From the NCBI RefSeq assembly GCF_905147365.1, contig NC_056418.1, positions 9,609,262-9,673,261 on the forward strand: a DNA stretch of 64,000 bases, given 5' to 3'. A program made the translations under genes and the position numbers. The stretch comes from Aricia agestis. Its lineage: Eukaryota > Arthropoda > Insecta > Lepidoptera > Lycaenidae. A model generated the notes under the pieces. That model was not told the origin of the DNA. It saw only the letters and a program-made list of their open reading frames with translations, and searched no databases. Shown here in pieces: positions 47,001 through 59,600 of this stretch. Positions within the stretch are counted from its first letter, which is position 1. The number at the start of each line of letters is the position of its first letter.

Positions 47001-50000
47001 AATAAGATGTAAGAGTAAATGGTATTGTTAGTAGTTATAGAATGTAAAGCGTATTGAATTAGATTAAGAGTAAATGGTGTTGTTAGTTAGTAATTGTAGA
47101 ACTTAAAGAGTATTGAATTAGATGTAAGAGCAAATGGTGTTATTAGTAAGTATAGTAATTAGATTTTGAAAACCTTTCTTTTTGAGTGGAAAGGGATGGC
47201 TAATAGGGGATGGTGGAGGCCATTGAGCTCCCGAACCAAAGTGAGAGGGAGCTCAGCGTAGATTAGGTGTAATTATAGTTATAAGTTGACACAAGAATTA
47301 GTTGTTAGAGTAAATGGTGTTGAGTTAGTAGCTGTAGTAAGTATTAGATGTTTGATTTAGATGTAGGAATAAATGGTGTGATTAGTATTTGTAGAACGTA
47401 TAAGGTATTGAATTAGATTTAAGAGTAAATGGTGTTGTTAGTTAGTAGTTGTAGAACGTAAAGCGTATTGAATTAGATGTAAGAGTAAATGGTGTTGTTG
47501 GTTAGTAGCTGTAGAATGTAAAGCGTATTGAATTAGATGTAAGAGTAGATGGTGTTGTTAGTTAGTAGCTGTAGAATGTAAAGCGTATTGAATTAGATGT
47601 AAGAGTAAATGGTGTTGTTAGTTAGTAGTTGTAGAACGTAAAGCGTATTGAATTAGATGTAAGAGTAAATGGTGTTGTTGGTTAGTAGCTGTAGAATGTA
47701 AAGCGTATTGAATTAGATGTAAGAGTAAATGGTGTTGTTAGTTAGTAGCTGTAGAATGTAAAGCGTATTGAATTAGATTAAGAGTAAATGGTGTTGTTAG
47801 TAAGTAGTTGTAGAACGTAAAGTGTATTGAATTAGATTAAGAGTAAATGGTGTTGTTAGTTAGTAGTTGTAGAACGTAAAGCGTATTGAATTAGATGTAA
47901 GAGTAAATGGTGTTGTTGGTTAGTAGCTGTAGAATGTAAAGCGTATTGAATTAGATGTAAGAGTAAATGGTGTTGTTAGTTAGTAGTTGTAGAACGTAAA
48001 GCGTATTGAATTAGATGTAAGAGTAAATGGTGTTGTTGGTTAGTAGCTGTAGAATGTAAAGCGTATTGAATTAGATGTAAGAGTAAATGGTGTTGTTAGT
48101 TAGTAGCTGTAGAATGTAAAGCGTATTGAATTAGATGTAAGAGTAAATGGTGTTGTTAGTTAGTAGTTGTAGAACGTAAAGAGTATTAAATTAGATGTAA
48201 GAGTAAATGGTGTTGTTAGTTAGTAGTTATAGAATGTAAAGCGTATTGAATTAGATGTAAGAGTAAATGGTGTTGTTAGTTAGTAGTTGTAAAACGTAAA
48301 GAGTATTGAATTAGATGTAAGAGTAAATGGTGTTGTTAGTAAGTAGTTGTAGAACGTAAAGTGTATTGAATTAGATTAAGAATAAATGGTGTTGTTAGTT
48401 AGTAGTTGTAGAACGTAAAGCGTATTGAATTAGATGCAAGAGTAAATGGTGTTGTTAGTTAGTAGTTGTAGAATGTAAAGCGTATTGAATTAGATGTAAG
48501 AGTAAATGGTGTTGTTAGTTAGTAGTTGTAAAACGTAAAGAGTATTGAATTAGATGTAAGAGTAAATGGTGTTGTTAGTAAGTAGTTGTAGAACGAAAAG
48601 AGTATTGGATTAGATGTAAGAGTAAATGGTGTTGTTAGTAAGTAGTTGTAGAACGTAAAGTGTATTGAATTAGATTAAGAGTAAATGGTGTTGTTAGTAA
48701 GTAGTTGTAGAACGTAAAGTGTATTGAATTAGATTAAGAGTAAATGGTGTTGTTAGTTAGTAGTTGTAGAACGTAAAGCGTATTGAATTAGATGTAAGAG
48801 TAAATGGTGTTGTTAGTTAGTAGTTGTAGAACGTAAAGAGTATTGAATTAGATGTAAGAGTAAATGGTGTTGTTAGTAAGTAGTTGTAGAACGTAAAGAG
48901 TATTGAATTAGATGTAAGAGTAAATGGTATTGTTAGTTAGTAATTGTAGAACGTAAAGAGTATTGAATTAGATGTAAGAGCAAATGGTGTTATTAGTTAG
49001 TATAGCAATTAGATTTTGAAAACCTTTCTTTTTGAGTGGAAAGGGATGGCTAATAGGGGATGGTGGAGGCCATTGAGCTCCCGAACCAAAGTGAGAGGGA
49101 GCTCAGCGTAGATTAGGTGTAATTATAGTTATAAGTTGATACAAGAATTAGTTGTTAGAGTAAATGGTGTTGAGTTAGTAGCTGTAGTAAGTATTAGATG
49201 TTTGATTTAGATGTAGGAGTAAATGGTGTGATTAGTAAGTATTTGTAGAACGTATAAGGTATTGAATGAGATTTAGGAGTAAATGGTGTCGTTAGTTAGT
49301 AGTTGTAGAACGTAAAGCGTATTGAATTAGATATAAGAGTAAATGGTGTTGTTAGTTAGTAGCTGTAGAATGTAAAGCGTATTGAATTAGATGTAAGAGT
49401 AAATGGTGTTGTTAGTTAGTAGTTGTAGAACGTAAAGCGTATTGAATTAGATGTAAGAGTAAATGGTGTTGTTAGTTAGTAGTTGTAGAACGTAAAGAGT
49501 ATTGAATTAGATGTAAGAGTAAATGGTGTTGTTAGTAAGTAGTTGTAGAACGTAAAGAGTATTGAATTAGATGTAAGAGTAAATGGTATTGTTAGTTAGT
49601 AATTGTAGAACGTAAAGAGTATTGAATTAGATGTAAGAGCAAATGGTGTTATTAGTTAGTATAGCAATTAGATTTTGAAAACCTTTCTTTTTGAGTGGAA
49701 AGGGATGGCTAATAGGGGATGGTGGAGGCCATTGAGCTCCCGAACCAAAGTGAGAGGGAGCTCAGCGTAGATAAGGTGTAATTATAGTTATAAGTTGATA
49801 CAAGAATTAGTCGTTAGAGTAAATGATGTTGAGTTAGTAGCTGTAGTAAGTATTAGATGTTTGATTGAGATGTAGGAATAAATGGTGTGATTGGTATTTG
49901 TAGAACGTATAAGGTATTGAATTAGATTTAAGAGTAAATGGTGTTGTTAGTTAGTAGCTGTAGAATGTAAAGCGTATTGAATTAGATGTAAGAGTAAATG

Positions 50001-51850
50001 GTGTTGTTAGTTAGTAGTTGTAGAACGTAAAGAGTATTGAATTAGATGTAAGAGTAAATGGTGTTGTTAGTTAGTAGTTATAGAATGTAAAACGTATTGA
50101 ATTAGATGTAAGAGTAAATGGTGTTGTTAGTTAGTAATTGTAGAACTTAAAGAGTATTGAATTAGATGTAAGAGCAAATGGTGTTATTAGTAAGTATAGT
50201 AATTAGATTTTGAAAACCTTTCTTTTTGAGTGGAAAGGGATGGCTAATAGGGGATGGTGGAGGCCATTGAGCTCCCGAACCAAAGTGAGAGGGAGCTCAG
50301 CGTAGATTAGGTGTAATTATAGTTATAAGTTGACACAAGAATTAGTTGTTAGAGTAAATGGTGTTGAGTTAGTAGCTGTAGTAAGTATTAGATGTTTGAT
50401 TTAGATGTAGGAATAAATGGTGTGATTAGTATTTGTAGAACGTATAAGGTATTGAATTAGATTTAAGAGTAAATGGTGTTGTTAGTTAGTAGTTGTAGAA
50501 CGTAAAGCGTATTGAATTAGATGTAAGAGTAAATGGTGTTGTTAGTTAGTAGCTGTAGAATGTAAAGCGTATTGAATTAGATGTAAGAGTAGATGGTGTT
50601 GTTAGTTAGTAGCTGTAGAATGTAAAGCGTATTGAATTAGATGTAAGAGTAAATGGTGTTGTTAGTTAGTAGTTGTAGAACGTAAAGAGTATTGAATTAG
50701 ATGTAAGAGTAAATGGTGTTGTTAGTTAGTAGTTATAGAATGTAAAGCGTATTGAATTAGATGTAAGAGTAAATGGTGTTGTTAGAAAGTAGTTGTAGAA
50801 CGAAAAGAGTATTGGATTAGATTTAGTAGTAAATGGTGTTGTTAGTTAGCAGTTGTAGAACGTAAAACGTATTGAATTAGATGTAAGAGTAAATTGTGTT
50901 GTTAGTTAGTAGGTGTAGAACGTAAAGCGTATTGAATTAGATGTAAGAGTAAATGGTATTGTTAGTTAGTAGTTGTAAAACGTAAAGAGTATTGAATTAG
51001 ATGTAAGAGTAAATGGTGTTGTTAGTAAGTAGTTGTAGAACGAAAAGAGTATTGGATTAGATGTAAGAGTAAATGGTGTTGTTAGTTAGTAGTTGTAGAA
51101 CGTAAAGAGTATTAAATTAGATGTAAGAGTAAATGGTGTTGTTAGTTAGTAGTTATAGAATGTAAAGCGTATTGAATTAGATGTAAGAGTAAATGGTGTT
51201 GTTAGTTAGTAGTTGTAGAACGTAAAGCGTATTGAATTAGATGTAAGAGTAAATGGTGTTGTTAGTAATAAGTTGTAGAACGTAAAGAGTATTGAATTAG
51301 ATGTAAGAGTAAATGGTATTGTTAGTTAGTAGTTGTAGAATGTAAAGCGTATTGAATTAGATGTAAGAGTAAATGGTGTTGTTAGTTAGTAGTTGTAAAA
51401 CGTAAAGAGTATTGAATTAGATGTAAGAGTAAATGGTGTTGTTAGTAAGTAGTTGTAGAACGAAAAGAGTATTGGATTAGATGTAAGAGTAAATGGTGTT
51501 GTTAGTAAGTAGTTGTAGAACGTAAAGTGTATTGAATTAGATTAAGAGTAAATGGTGTTGTTAGTTTGTAGTTATAGAATGTAAAGCGTATTGAATTAGA
51601 TGTAAGAGTAAATGGTGTTGTTAGTTAGTAGTTGTAGAACGTAAAGAGTATTGAATTAGATGTAAGAGTAAATGGTGTTGTTAGTTAGTAGTTGTAGAAC
51701 GTAAAGAGTATTGAATTAGATGTAAGAGTAAATGGTATTGTTAGTAAGTAATTGTAGAACGTAAAGAGTATTGAATTAGATGTAAGAGCAAATGGTGTTA
51801 TTAGTTAGTATAGCAATTAGATTTTGAAAACCTTTCTTTTTGAGTGGAAA
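44032..51850. repeat. Rearranged satellite super-unit, six blocks, 7,819 bp
   Basis: Blocks 2391, 770, 1850, 659, 535, 1614 bp. Two short-form headers follow each other (44032, 46423), then the usual order resumes. The 770-bp block resembles a shortened first block joined to the end of a 535-type block. The first three headers recur at +7,819 (51851, 54242, 55012) with identical spacing. A chimeric monomer (AATTGTAGAACGAAAAGAG) at about 45,545 also recurs near 53,364. Confidence 0.85.
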
Positions 51851-54800
51851 GGGATGGCTAATAGGGGATGGTGGAGGCCATTGAGCTCCCGAACCAAAGT
51901 GAGAGGGAGCTCAGCGTAGATTAGGTGTAATTAGATAAGTTGATACAAGAATTAGTTGTTAGAGTAAATGGTGTTGAGTTAGTAGCTGTAGTAAGTATTA
52001 GATGTTTGATTTAGATGTAGGAATAAATGGTGTGATTAGTAAGTATTTGTAGAACGTATAAGGTATTGAATTAGATTTAGGAGTAAATGGTGTTGTTAGT
52101 TAGTAGTTGTAGAACGTAAAGCGTATTGAATTAGATATAAGAGTAAATGGTGTTGTTAGTTAGTAGCTGTAGAATGTAAAGCGTATTGAATTAGATGTAA
52201 GAGTAAATGGTATTGTTAGTTAGTAGTTGTAGAATGTAAAGCGTATTGAATTAGATGTAAGAGTAAATGGTGTTGTTAGTTAGTAGTTGTAGAACGTAAA
52301 GAGTATTAAATTAGATGTAAGAGTAAATGGTGTTGTTAGTTAGTAGTTATAGAATGTAAAGCGTATTGAATTAGATGTAAGAGTAAATGGTGTTGTTAGA
52401 AAGTAGTTGTAGAACGAAAAGAGTATTGGATTAGATTTAGTAGTAAATGGTGTTGTTAGTTAGTAGTTGTAGAACGTAAAACGTATTGAATTAGATGTAA
52501 GAGTAAATTGTGTTGTTAGTTAGTAGGTGTAGAACGTAAAGCGTATTGAATTAGATGTAAGAGTAAATGGTATTGTTAGTTAGTAGTTGTAAAACGTAAA
52601 GAGTATTGAATTAGATGTAAGAGTAAATGGTGTTGTTAGTAAGTAGTTGTAGAACGAAAAGAGTATTGGATTAGATGTAAGAGTAAATGGTGTTGTTAGT
52701 TAGTAGTTGTAGAACGTAAAGAGTATTAAATTAGATGTAAGAGTAAATGGTGTTGTTAGTTAGTAGTTATAGAATGTAAAGCGTATTGAATTAGATGTAA
52801 GAGTAAATGGTGTTGTTAGTTAGTAGTTGTAGAACGTAAAGAGTATTGAATTAGATGTAAGAGTAAATGGTGTTGTTAGTAATAAGTTGTAGAACGTAAA
52901 GAGTATTGAATTAGATGTAAGAGTAAATGGTATTGTTAGTTAGTAGTTGTAGAATGTAAAGCGTATTGAATTAGATGTAAGAGTAAATGGTGTTGTTAGT
53001 TAGTAGTTGTAAAACGTAAAGAGTATTGAATTAGATGTAAGAGTAAATGGTGTTGTTAGTAAGTAGTTGTAGAACGAAAAGAGTATTGGATTAGATGTAA
53101 GAGTAAATGGTGTTGTTAGTAAGTAGTTGTAGAACGTAAAGTGTATTGAATTAGATTAAGAGTAAATGGTGTTGTTAGTTTGTAGTTATAGAATGTAAAG
53201 CGTATTGAATTAGATGTAAGAGTAAATGGTGTTGTTAGTTAGTAGTTGTAGAACGTAAAGAGTATTGAATTAGATGTAAGAGTAAATGGTGTTGTTAGTA
53301 AGTAGTTGTAGAACGTAAAGAGTATTGAATTAGATGTAAGAGTAAATGGTATTGTTAGTAAGTAATTGTAGAACGAAAAGAGTATTGGATTAGATGTAAG
53401 AGTAAATGGTGTTGTTAGTAAGTAGTTGTAGAACGTAAAGTGTATTGAATTAGATTAAGAGTAAATGGTGTTGTTAGTTTGTAGTTATAGAATGTAAAGC
53501 GTATTGAATTAGATGTAAGAGTAAATGGTGTTGTTAGTTAGTAGTTGTAGAACGTAAAGAGTATTGAATTAGATGTAAGAGTAAATGGTGTTGTTAGTAA
53601 GTAGTTGTAGAACGTAAAGTGTATTGAATTAGATTAAGAGTAAATGGTGTTGTTAGTTTGTAGTTATAGAATGTAAAGCGTATTGAATTAGATGTAAGAG
53701 TAAATGGTGTTGTTAGTTAGTAGTTGTAGAACGTAAAGAGTATTGAATTAGATGTAAGAGTAAATGGTGTTGTTAGTTAGTAGTTGTAAAACGTAAAGAG
53801 TATTGAATTAGATGTAAGAGTAAATGGTGTTGTTAGTAAGTAGTTGTAGAACGAAAAGAGTATTGGATTAGATGTAAGAGTAAATGGTGTTGTTAGTAAG
53901 TAGTTGTAGAACGTAAAGTGTATTGAATTAGATTAAGAGTAAATGGTGTTGTTAGTTTGTAGTTATAGAATGTAAAGCGTATTGAATTAGATGTAAGAGT
54001 AAATGGTGTTGTTAGTTAGTAGTTGTAGAACGTAAAGAGTATTGAATTAGATGTAAGAGTAAATGGTGTTGTTAGTAAGTAGTTGTAGAACGTAAAGAGT
54101 ATTGAATTAGATGTAAGAGTAAATGGTATTGTTAGTAAGTAATTGTAGAACGTAAAGAGTATTGAATTAGATGTAAGAGCAAATGGTGTTATTAGTTAGT
54201 ATAGCAATTAGATTTTGAAAACCTTTCTTTTTGAGTGGAAAGGGATGGCTAATAGGGGATGGTGGAGGCCATTGAGCTCCCGAACCAAAGTGAGAGGGAG
54301 CTCAGCGTAGATTAGGTGTAATTAGATAAGTTGATACAAGAATTAGTTGTTAGAGTAAATGGTGTTGAGTTAGTAGCTGTAGTAAGTATTAGATGTTTGA
54401 TTTAGATGTAGGAATAAATGGTGTGATTAGTAAGTATTTGTAGAACGTATAAGGTATTGAATTAGATTTAGGAGTAAATGGTGTTGTTAGTTAGTAGTTG
54501 TAGAACGTAAAGCGTATTGAATTAGATATAAGAGTAAATGGTGTTGTTAGTTAGTAGCTGTAGAATGTAAAGCGTATTGAATTAGATGTAAGAGTAAATG
54601 GTGTTGTTAGTTAGTAGTTGTAGAACGTAAAGAGTATTGAATTAGATGTAAGAGTAAATGGTGTTGTTAGAAAGTAGTTGTAGAACGAAAAGAGTATTGG
54701 ATTAGATGTAAGAGTAAATGGTGTTGTTAGTAAGTAGTTGTAGAATGTAAAGAGTATTAAATTAGATGTAAGAGTAAATGGTGTTGTTAGTAAGTAGTTG

Positions 54801-56625
54801 TAGAACGTAAAGAGTATTGAATAAGATGTAAGAGTAAATGGTATTGTTAGTAGTTATAGAATGTAAAGCGTATTGAATTAGATTAAGAGTAAATGGTGTT
54901 GTTAGTTAGTAATTGTAGAACTTAAAGAGTATTGAATTAGATGTAAGAGCAAATGGTGTTATTAGTAAGTATAGTAATTAGATTTTGAAAACCTTTCTTT
55001 TTGAGTGGAAAGGGATGGCTAATAGGGGATGGTGGAGGCCATTGAGCTCCCGAACCAAAGTGAGAGGGAGCTCAGCGTAGATTAGGTGTAATTATAGTTA
55101 TAAGTTGACACAAGAATTAGTTGTTAGAGTAAATGGTGTTGAGTTAGTAGCTGTAGTAAGTATTAGATGTTTGATTTAGATGTAGGAATAAATGGTGTGA
55201 TTAGTATTTGTAGAACGTATAAGGTATTGAATTAGATTTAAGAGTAAATGGTGTTGTTAGTTAGTAGTTGTAGAACGTAAAGCGTATTGAATTAGATGTA
55301 AGAGTAAATGGTGTTGTTAGTAAGTAGTTGTAGAATGTAAAGAGTATTGAATTAGATGTAAGAGTAGATGGTGTTGTTAGTTAGTAGCTGTAGAATGTAA
55401 AGCGTATTGAATTAGATGTAAGAGTAAATGGTGTTGTTAGTTAGTAGTTGTAGAACGTAAAGAGTATTAAATTAGATGTAAGAGTAAATGGTGTTGTTAG
55501 TTAGTAGTTATAGAATGTAAAGCGTATTGAATTAGATGTAAGAGTAAATGGTGTTGTTAGTAAGTAGTTGTAGAACGAAAAGAGTATTGGATTAGATTTA
55601 GTAGTAAATGGTGTTGTTAGTTAGTAGTTGTAGAACGTAAAACGTATTGAATTAGATGTAAGAGTAAATTGTGTTGTTAGTTAGTAGTTGTAGAACGTAA
55701 AGCGTATTGAATTAGATGTAAGAGTAAATGGTATTGTTAGTTAGTAGTTGTAAAACGTAAAGAGTATTGAATTAGATGTAAGAGTAAATGGTGTTGTTAG
55801 TAAGTAGTTGTAGAACGAAAAGAGTATTGGATTAGATGTAAGAGTAAATGGTGTTGTTAGTTAGTAGTTGTAGAACGTAAAGAGTATTAAATTAGATGTA
55901 AGAGTAAATGGTGTTGTTAGTTAGTAGTTATAGAATGTAAAGCGTATTGAATTAGATGTAAGAGTAAATGGTGTTGTTAGTTAGTAGTTGTAGAACGTAA
56001 AGAGTATTGAATTAGATGTAAGAGTAAATGGTGTTGTTAGTAATAAGTTGTAGAACGTAAAGAGTATTGAATTAGATGTAAGAGTAAATGGTATTGTTAG
56101 TTAGTAGTTGTAGAATGTAAAGCGTATTGAATTAGATGTAAGAGTAAATGGTGTTGTTAGTTAGTAGTTGTAAAACGTAAAGAGTATTGAATTAGATGTA
56201 AGAGTAAATGGTGTTGTTAGTAAGTAGTTGTAGAACGAAAAGAGTATTGGATTAGATGTAAGAGTAAATGGTGTTGTTAGTAAGTAGTTGTAGAACGTAA
56301 AGTGTATTGAATTAGATTAAGAGTAAATGGTGTTGTTAGTTTGTAGTTATAGAATGTAAAGCGTATTGAATTAGATGTAAGAGTAAATGGTGTTGTTAGT
56401 TAGTAGTTGTAGAACGTAAAGAGTATTGAATTAGATGTAAGAGTAAATGGTGTTGTTAGTAAGTAGTTGTAGAACGTAAAGAGTATTGAATTAGATGTAA
56501 GAGTAAATGGTATTGTTAGTAAGTAATTGTAGAACGTAAAGAGTATTGAATTAGATGTAAGAGCAAATGGTGTTATTAGTTAGTATAGCAATTAGATTTT
56601 GAAAACCTTTCTTTTTGAGTGGAAA
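51851..56625. repeat. Partial second copy of the 7.8-kb rearranged super-unit
   Basis: Blocks 2391, 770 and 1614 bp. It follows 44032-47193 at an offset of 7,819, then diverges: the block after the third header is 1614 bp rather than 1850 bp and leads straight to another short-form header, so three blocks are missing. Confidence 0.82.
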
Positions 56626-59600
56626 GGGATGGCTAATAGGGGATGGTGGAGGCCATTGAGCTCCCGAACCAAAGTGAGAGGGAGCTCAGCGTAGATTAGG
56701 TGTAATTAGATAAGTTGATACAAGAATTAGTTGTTAGAGTAAATGGTGTTGAGTTAGTAGCTGTAGTAAGTATTAGATGTTTGATTTAGATGTAGGAATA
56801 AATGGTGTGATTAGTAAGTATTTGTAGAACGTATAAGGTATTGAATTAGATTTAGGAGTAAATGGTGTTGTTAGTTAGTAGTTGTAGAACGTAAAGCGTA
56901 TTGAATTAGATATAAGAGTAAATGGTGTTGTTAGTTAGTAGCTGTAGAATGTAAAGCGTATTGAATTAGATGTAAGAGTAAATGGTGTTGTTAGTTAGTA
57001 GTTGTAGAACGTAAAGAGTATTGAATTAGATGTAAGAGTAAATGGTGTTGTTAGAAAGTAGTTGTAGAACGAAAAGAGTATTGGATTAGATGTAAGAGTA
57101 AATGGTGTTGTTAGTAAGTAGTTGTAGAATGTAAAGAGTATTAAATTAGATGTAAGAGTAAATGGTGTTGTTAGTAAGTAGTTGTAGAACGTAAAGAGTA
57201 TTGAATAAGATGTAAGAGTAAATGGTATTGTTAGTAGTTATAGAATGTAAAGCGTATTGAATTAGATTAAGAGTAAATGGTGTTGTTAGTAAGTAGTTGT
57301 AGAACGTAAAGTGTATTGAATTAGATTAAGAGTAAATGGTGTTGTTAGTTAGTAGTTGTAGAACGTAAAGCGTATTGAATTAGATGTAAGAGTAAATGGT
57401 GTTGTTAGTTAGTAGCTGTAGAATGTAAAGCGTATTGAATTAGATGTAAGAGTAAATGGTGTTGTTAGTTAGTAGCTGTAGAATGTAAAGCGTATTGAAT
57501 TAGATGTAAGAGTAAATGGTGTTGTTAGTTAGTAGTTGTAGAACGTAAAGAGTATTAAATTAGATGTAAGAGTAAATGGTGTTGTTAGTTAGTAGTTATA
57601 GAATGTAAAGCGTATTGAATTAGATGTAAGAGTAAATGGTGTTGTTAGAAAGTAGTTGTAGAACGAAAAGAGTATTGGATTAGATTTAGTAGTAAATGGT
57701 ATTGTTAGTTAGTAGTTATAGAATGTAAAGCGTATTGAATTAGATGTAAGAGTAAATGGTGTTGTTAGTAAGTAGTTGTAGAACGTAAAGTGTATTGAAT
57801 TAGATTAAGAGTAAATGGTGTTGTTAGTTAGTAGTTATAGAATGTAAAGCGTATTGAATTAGATGTAAGAGTAAATGGTGTTGTTAGTTAGTAGTTGTAG
57901 AACGTAAAGAGTATTGAATTAGATGTAAGAGTAAATGGTATTGTTAGTTAGTAGTTGTAGAATGTAAAGCGTATTGAATTAGATGTAAGAGTAAATGGTG
58001 TTGTTAGTTAGTAGTTGTTAAACGTAAAGAGTATTGAATTAGATGTAAGAGTAAATGGTGTTGTTAGTAAGTAGTTGTAGAACGAAAAGAGTATTGGATT
58101 AGATGTAAGAGTAAATGGTATTGTTAGTTAGTAGTTGTAGAATGTAAAGCGTATTGAATTAGATGTAAGAGTAAATGGTGTTGTTAGTTAGTAGTTGTAA
58201 AACGTAAAGAGTATTGAATTAGATGTAAGAGTAAATGGTGTTGTTAGTAAGTAGTTGTAGAACGAAAAGAGTATTGGATTAGATGTAAGAGTAAATGGTG
58301 TTGTTAGTAAGTAGTTGTAGAACGTAAAGTGTATTGAATTAGATGTAAGAGTAAATGGTGTTGTTAGTAATAAGTTGTAGAACGTAAAGAGTATTGAATT
58401 AGATGTAAGAGTAAATGGTATTGTTAGTTAGTAGTTGTAGAACGTAAAGCGTATTGAATTAGATGTAAGAGTAAATGGTGTTGTTAGTTAGTAGTTGTAA
58501 AACGTAAAGAGTATTGAATTAGATGTAAGAGTAAATGGTGTTGTTAGTAAGTAGTTGTAGAACGAAAAGAGTATTGGATTAGATGTAAGAGTAAATGGTG
58601 TTGTAAGTTAGTAGTTGTAGAACGTAAAGAGTATTAAATTAGATGTAAGAGTAAATGGTGTTGTTAGTTAGTAGTTATAGAATGTAAAGCGTATTGAATT
58701 AGATGTAAGAGTAAATGGTGTTGTTAGTTAGTAGTTGTAGAACGTAAAGAGTATTGAATTAGATGTAAGAGTAAATGGTGTTGTTAGTAATAAGTTGTAG
58801 AACGTAAAGAGTATTGAATTAGATGTAAGAGTAAATGGTATTGTTAGTTAGTAGTTGTAGAATGTAAAGCGTATTGAATTAGATGTAAGAGTAAATGGTG
58901 TTGTTAGTTAGTAGTTGTAAAATGTAAAGAGTATTGAATTAGATGTAAGAGTAAATGGTGTTGTTAGTAAGTAGTTGTAGAACGAAAAGAGTATTGGATT
59001 AGATGTAAGAGTAAATGGTGTTGTTAGTAAGTAGTTGTAGAACGTAAAGTGTATTGAATTAGATTAAGAGTAAATGGTGTTGTTAGTTTGTAGTTATAGA
59101 ATGTAAAGCGTATTGAATTAGATGTAAGAGTAAATGGTGTTGTTAGTTAGTAGTTGTAGAACGTAAAGAGTATTGAATTAGATGTAAGGGTAAATGGTGT
59201 TGTTAGTTTGTAGTTATAGAATGTAAAGCGTATTGAATTAGATGTTAGAGTAAATGGTGTTGTTAGTAAGTAGTTGTAGAACGTAAAGAGTATTGAATTA
59301 GATGTAAGAGTAAATGGTATTGTTAGTAAGTAATTGTAGAACGTAAAGAGTATTGAATTAGATGTAAGAGCAAATGGTGTTATTAGTTAGTATAGCAATT
59401 AGATTTTGAAAACCTTTCTTTTTGAGTGGAAAGGGATGGCTAATAGGGGATGGTGGAGGCCATTGTGCTCCCGAACCAAAGTGAGAGGGAGCTCAGCGTA
59501 GATTAGGTGTAATTAGATAAGTTGATACAAGAATTAGTTGTTAGAGTAAATGGTGTTGAGTTAGTAGCTGTAGTAAGTATTAGATGTTTGATTTAGATGT

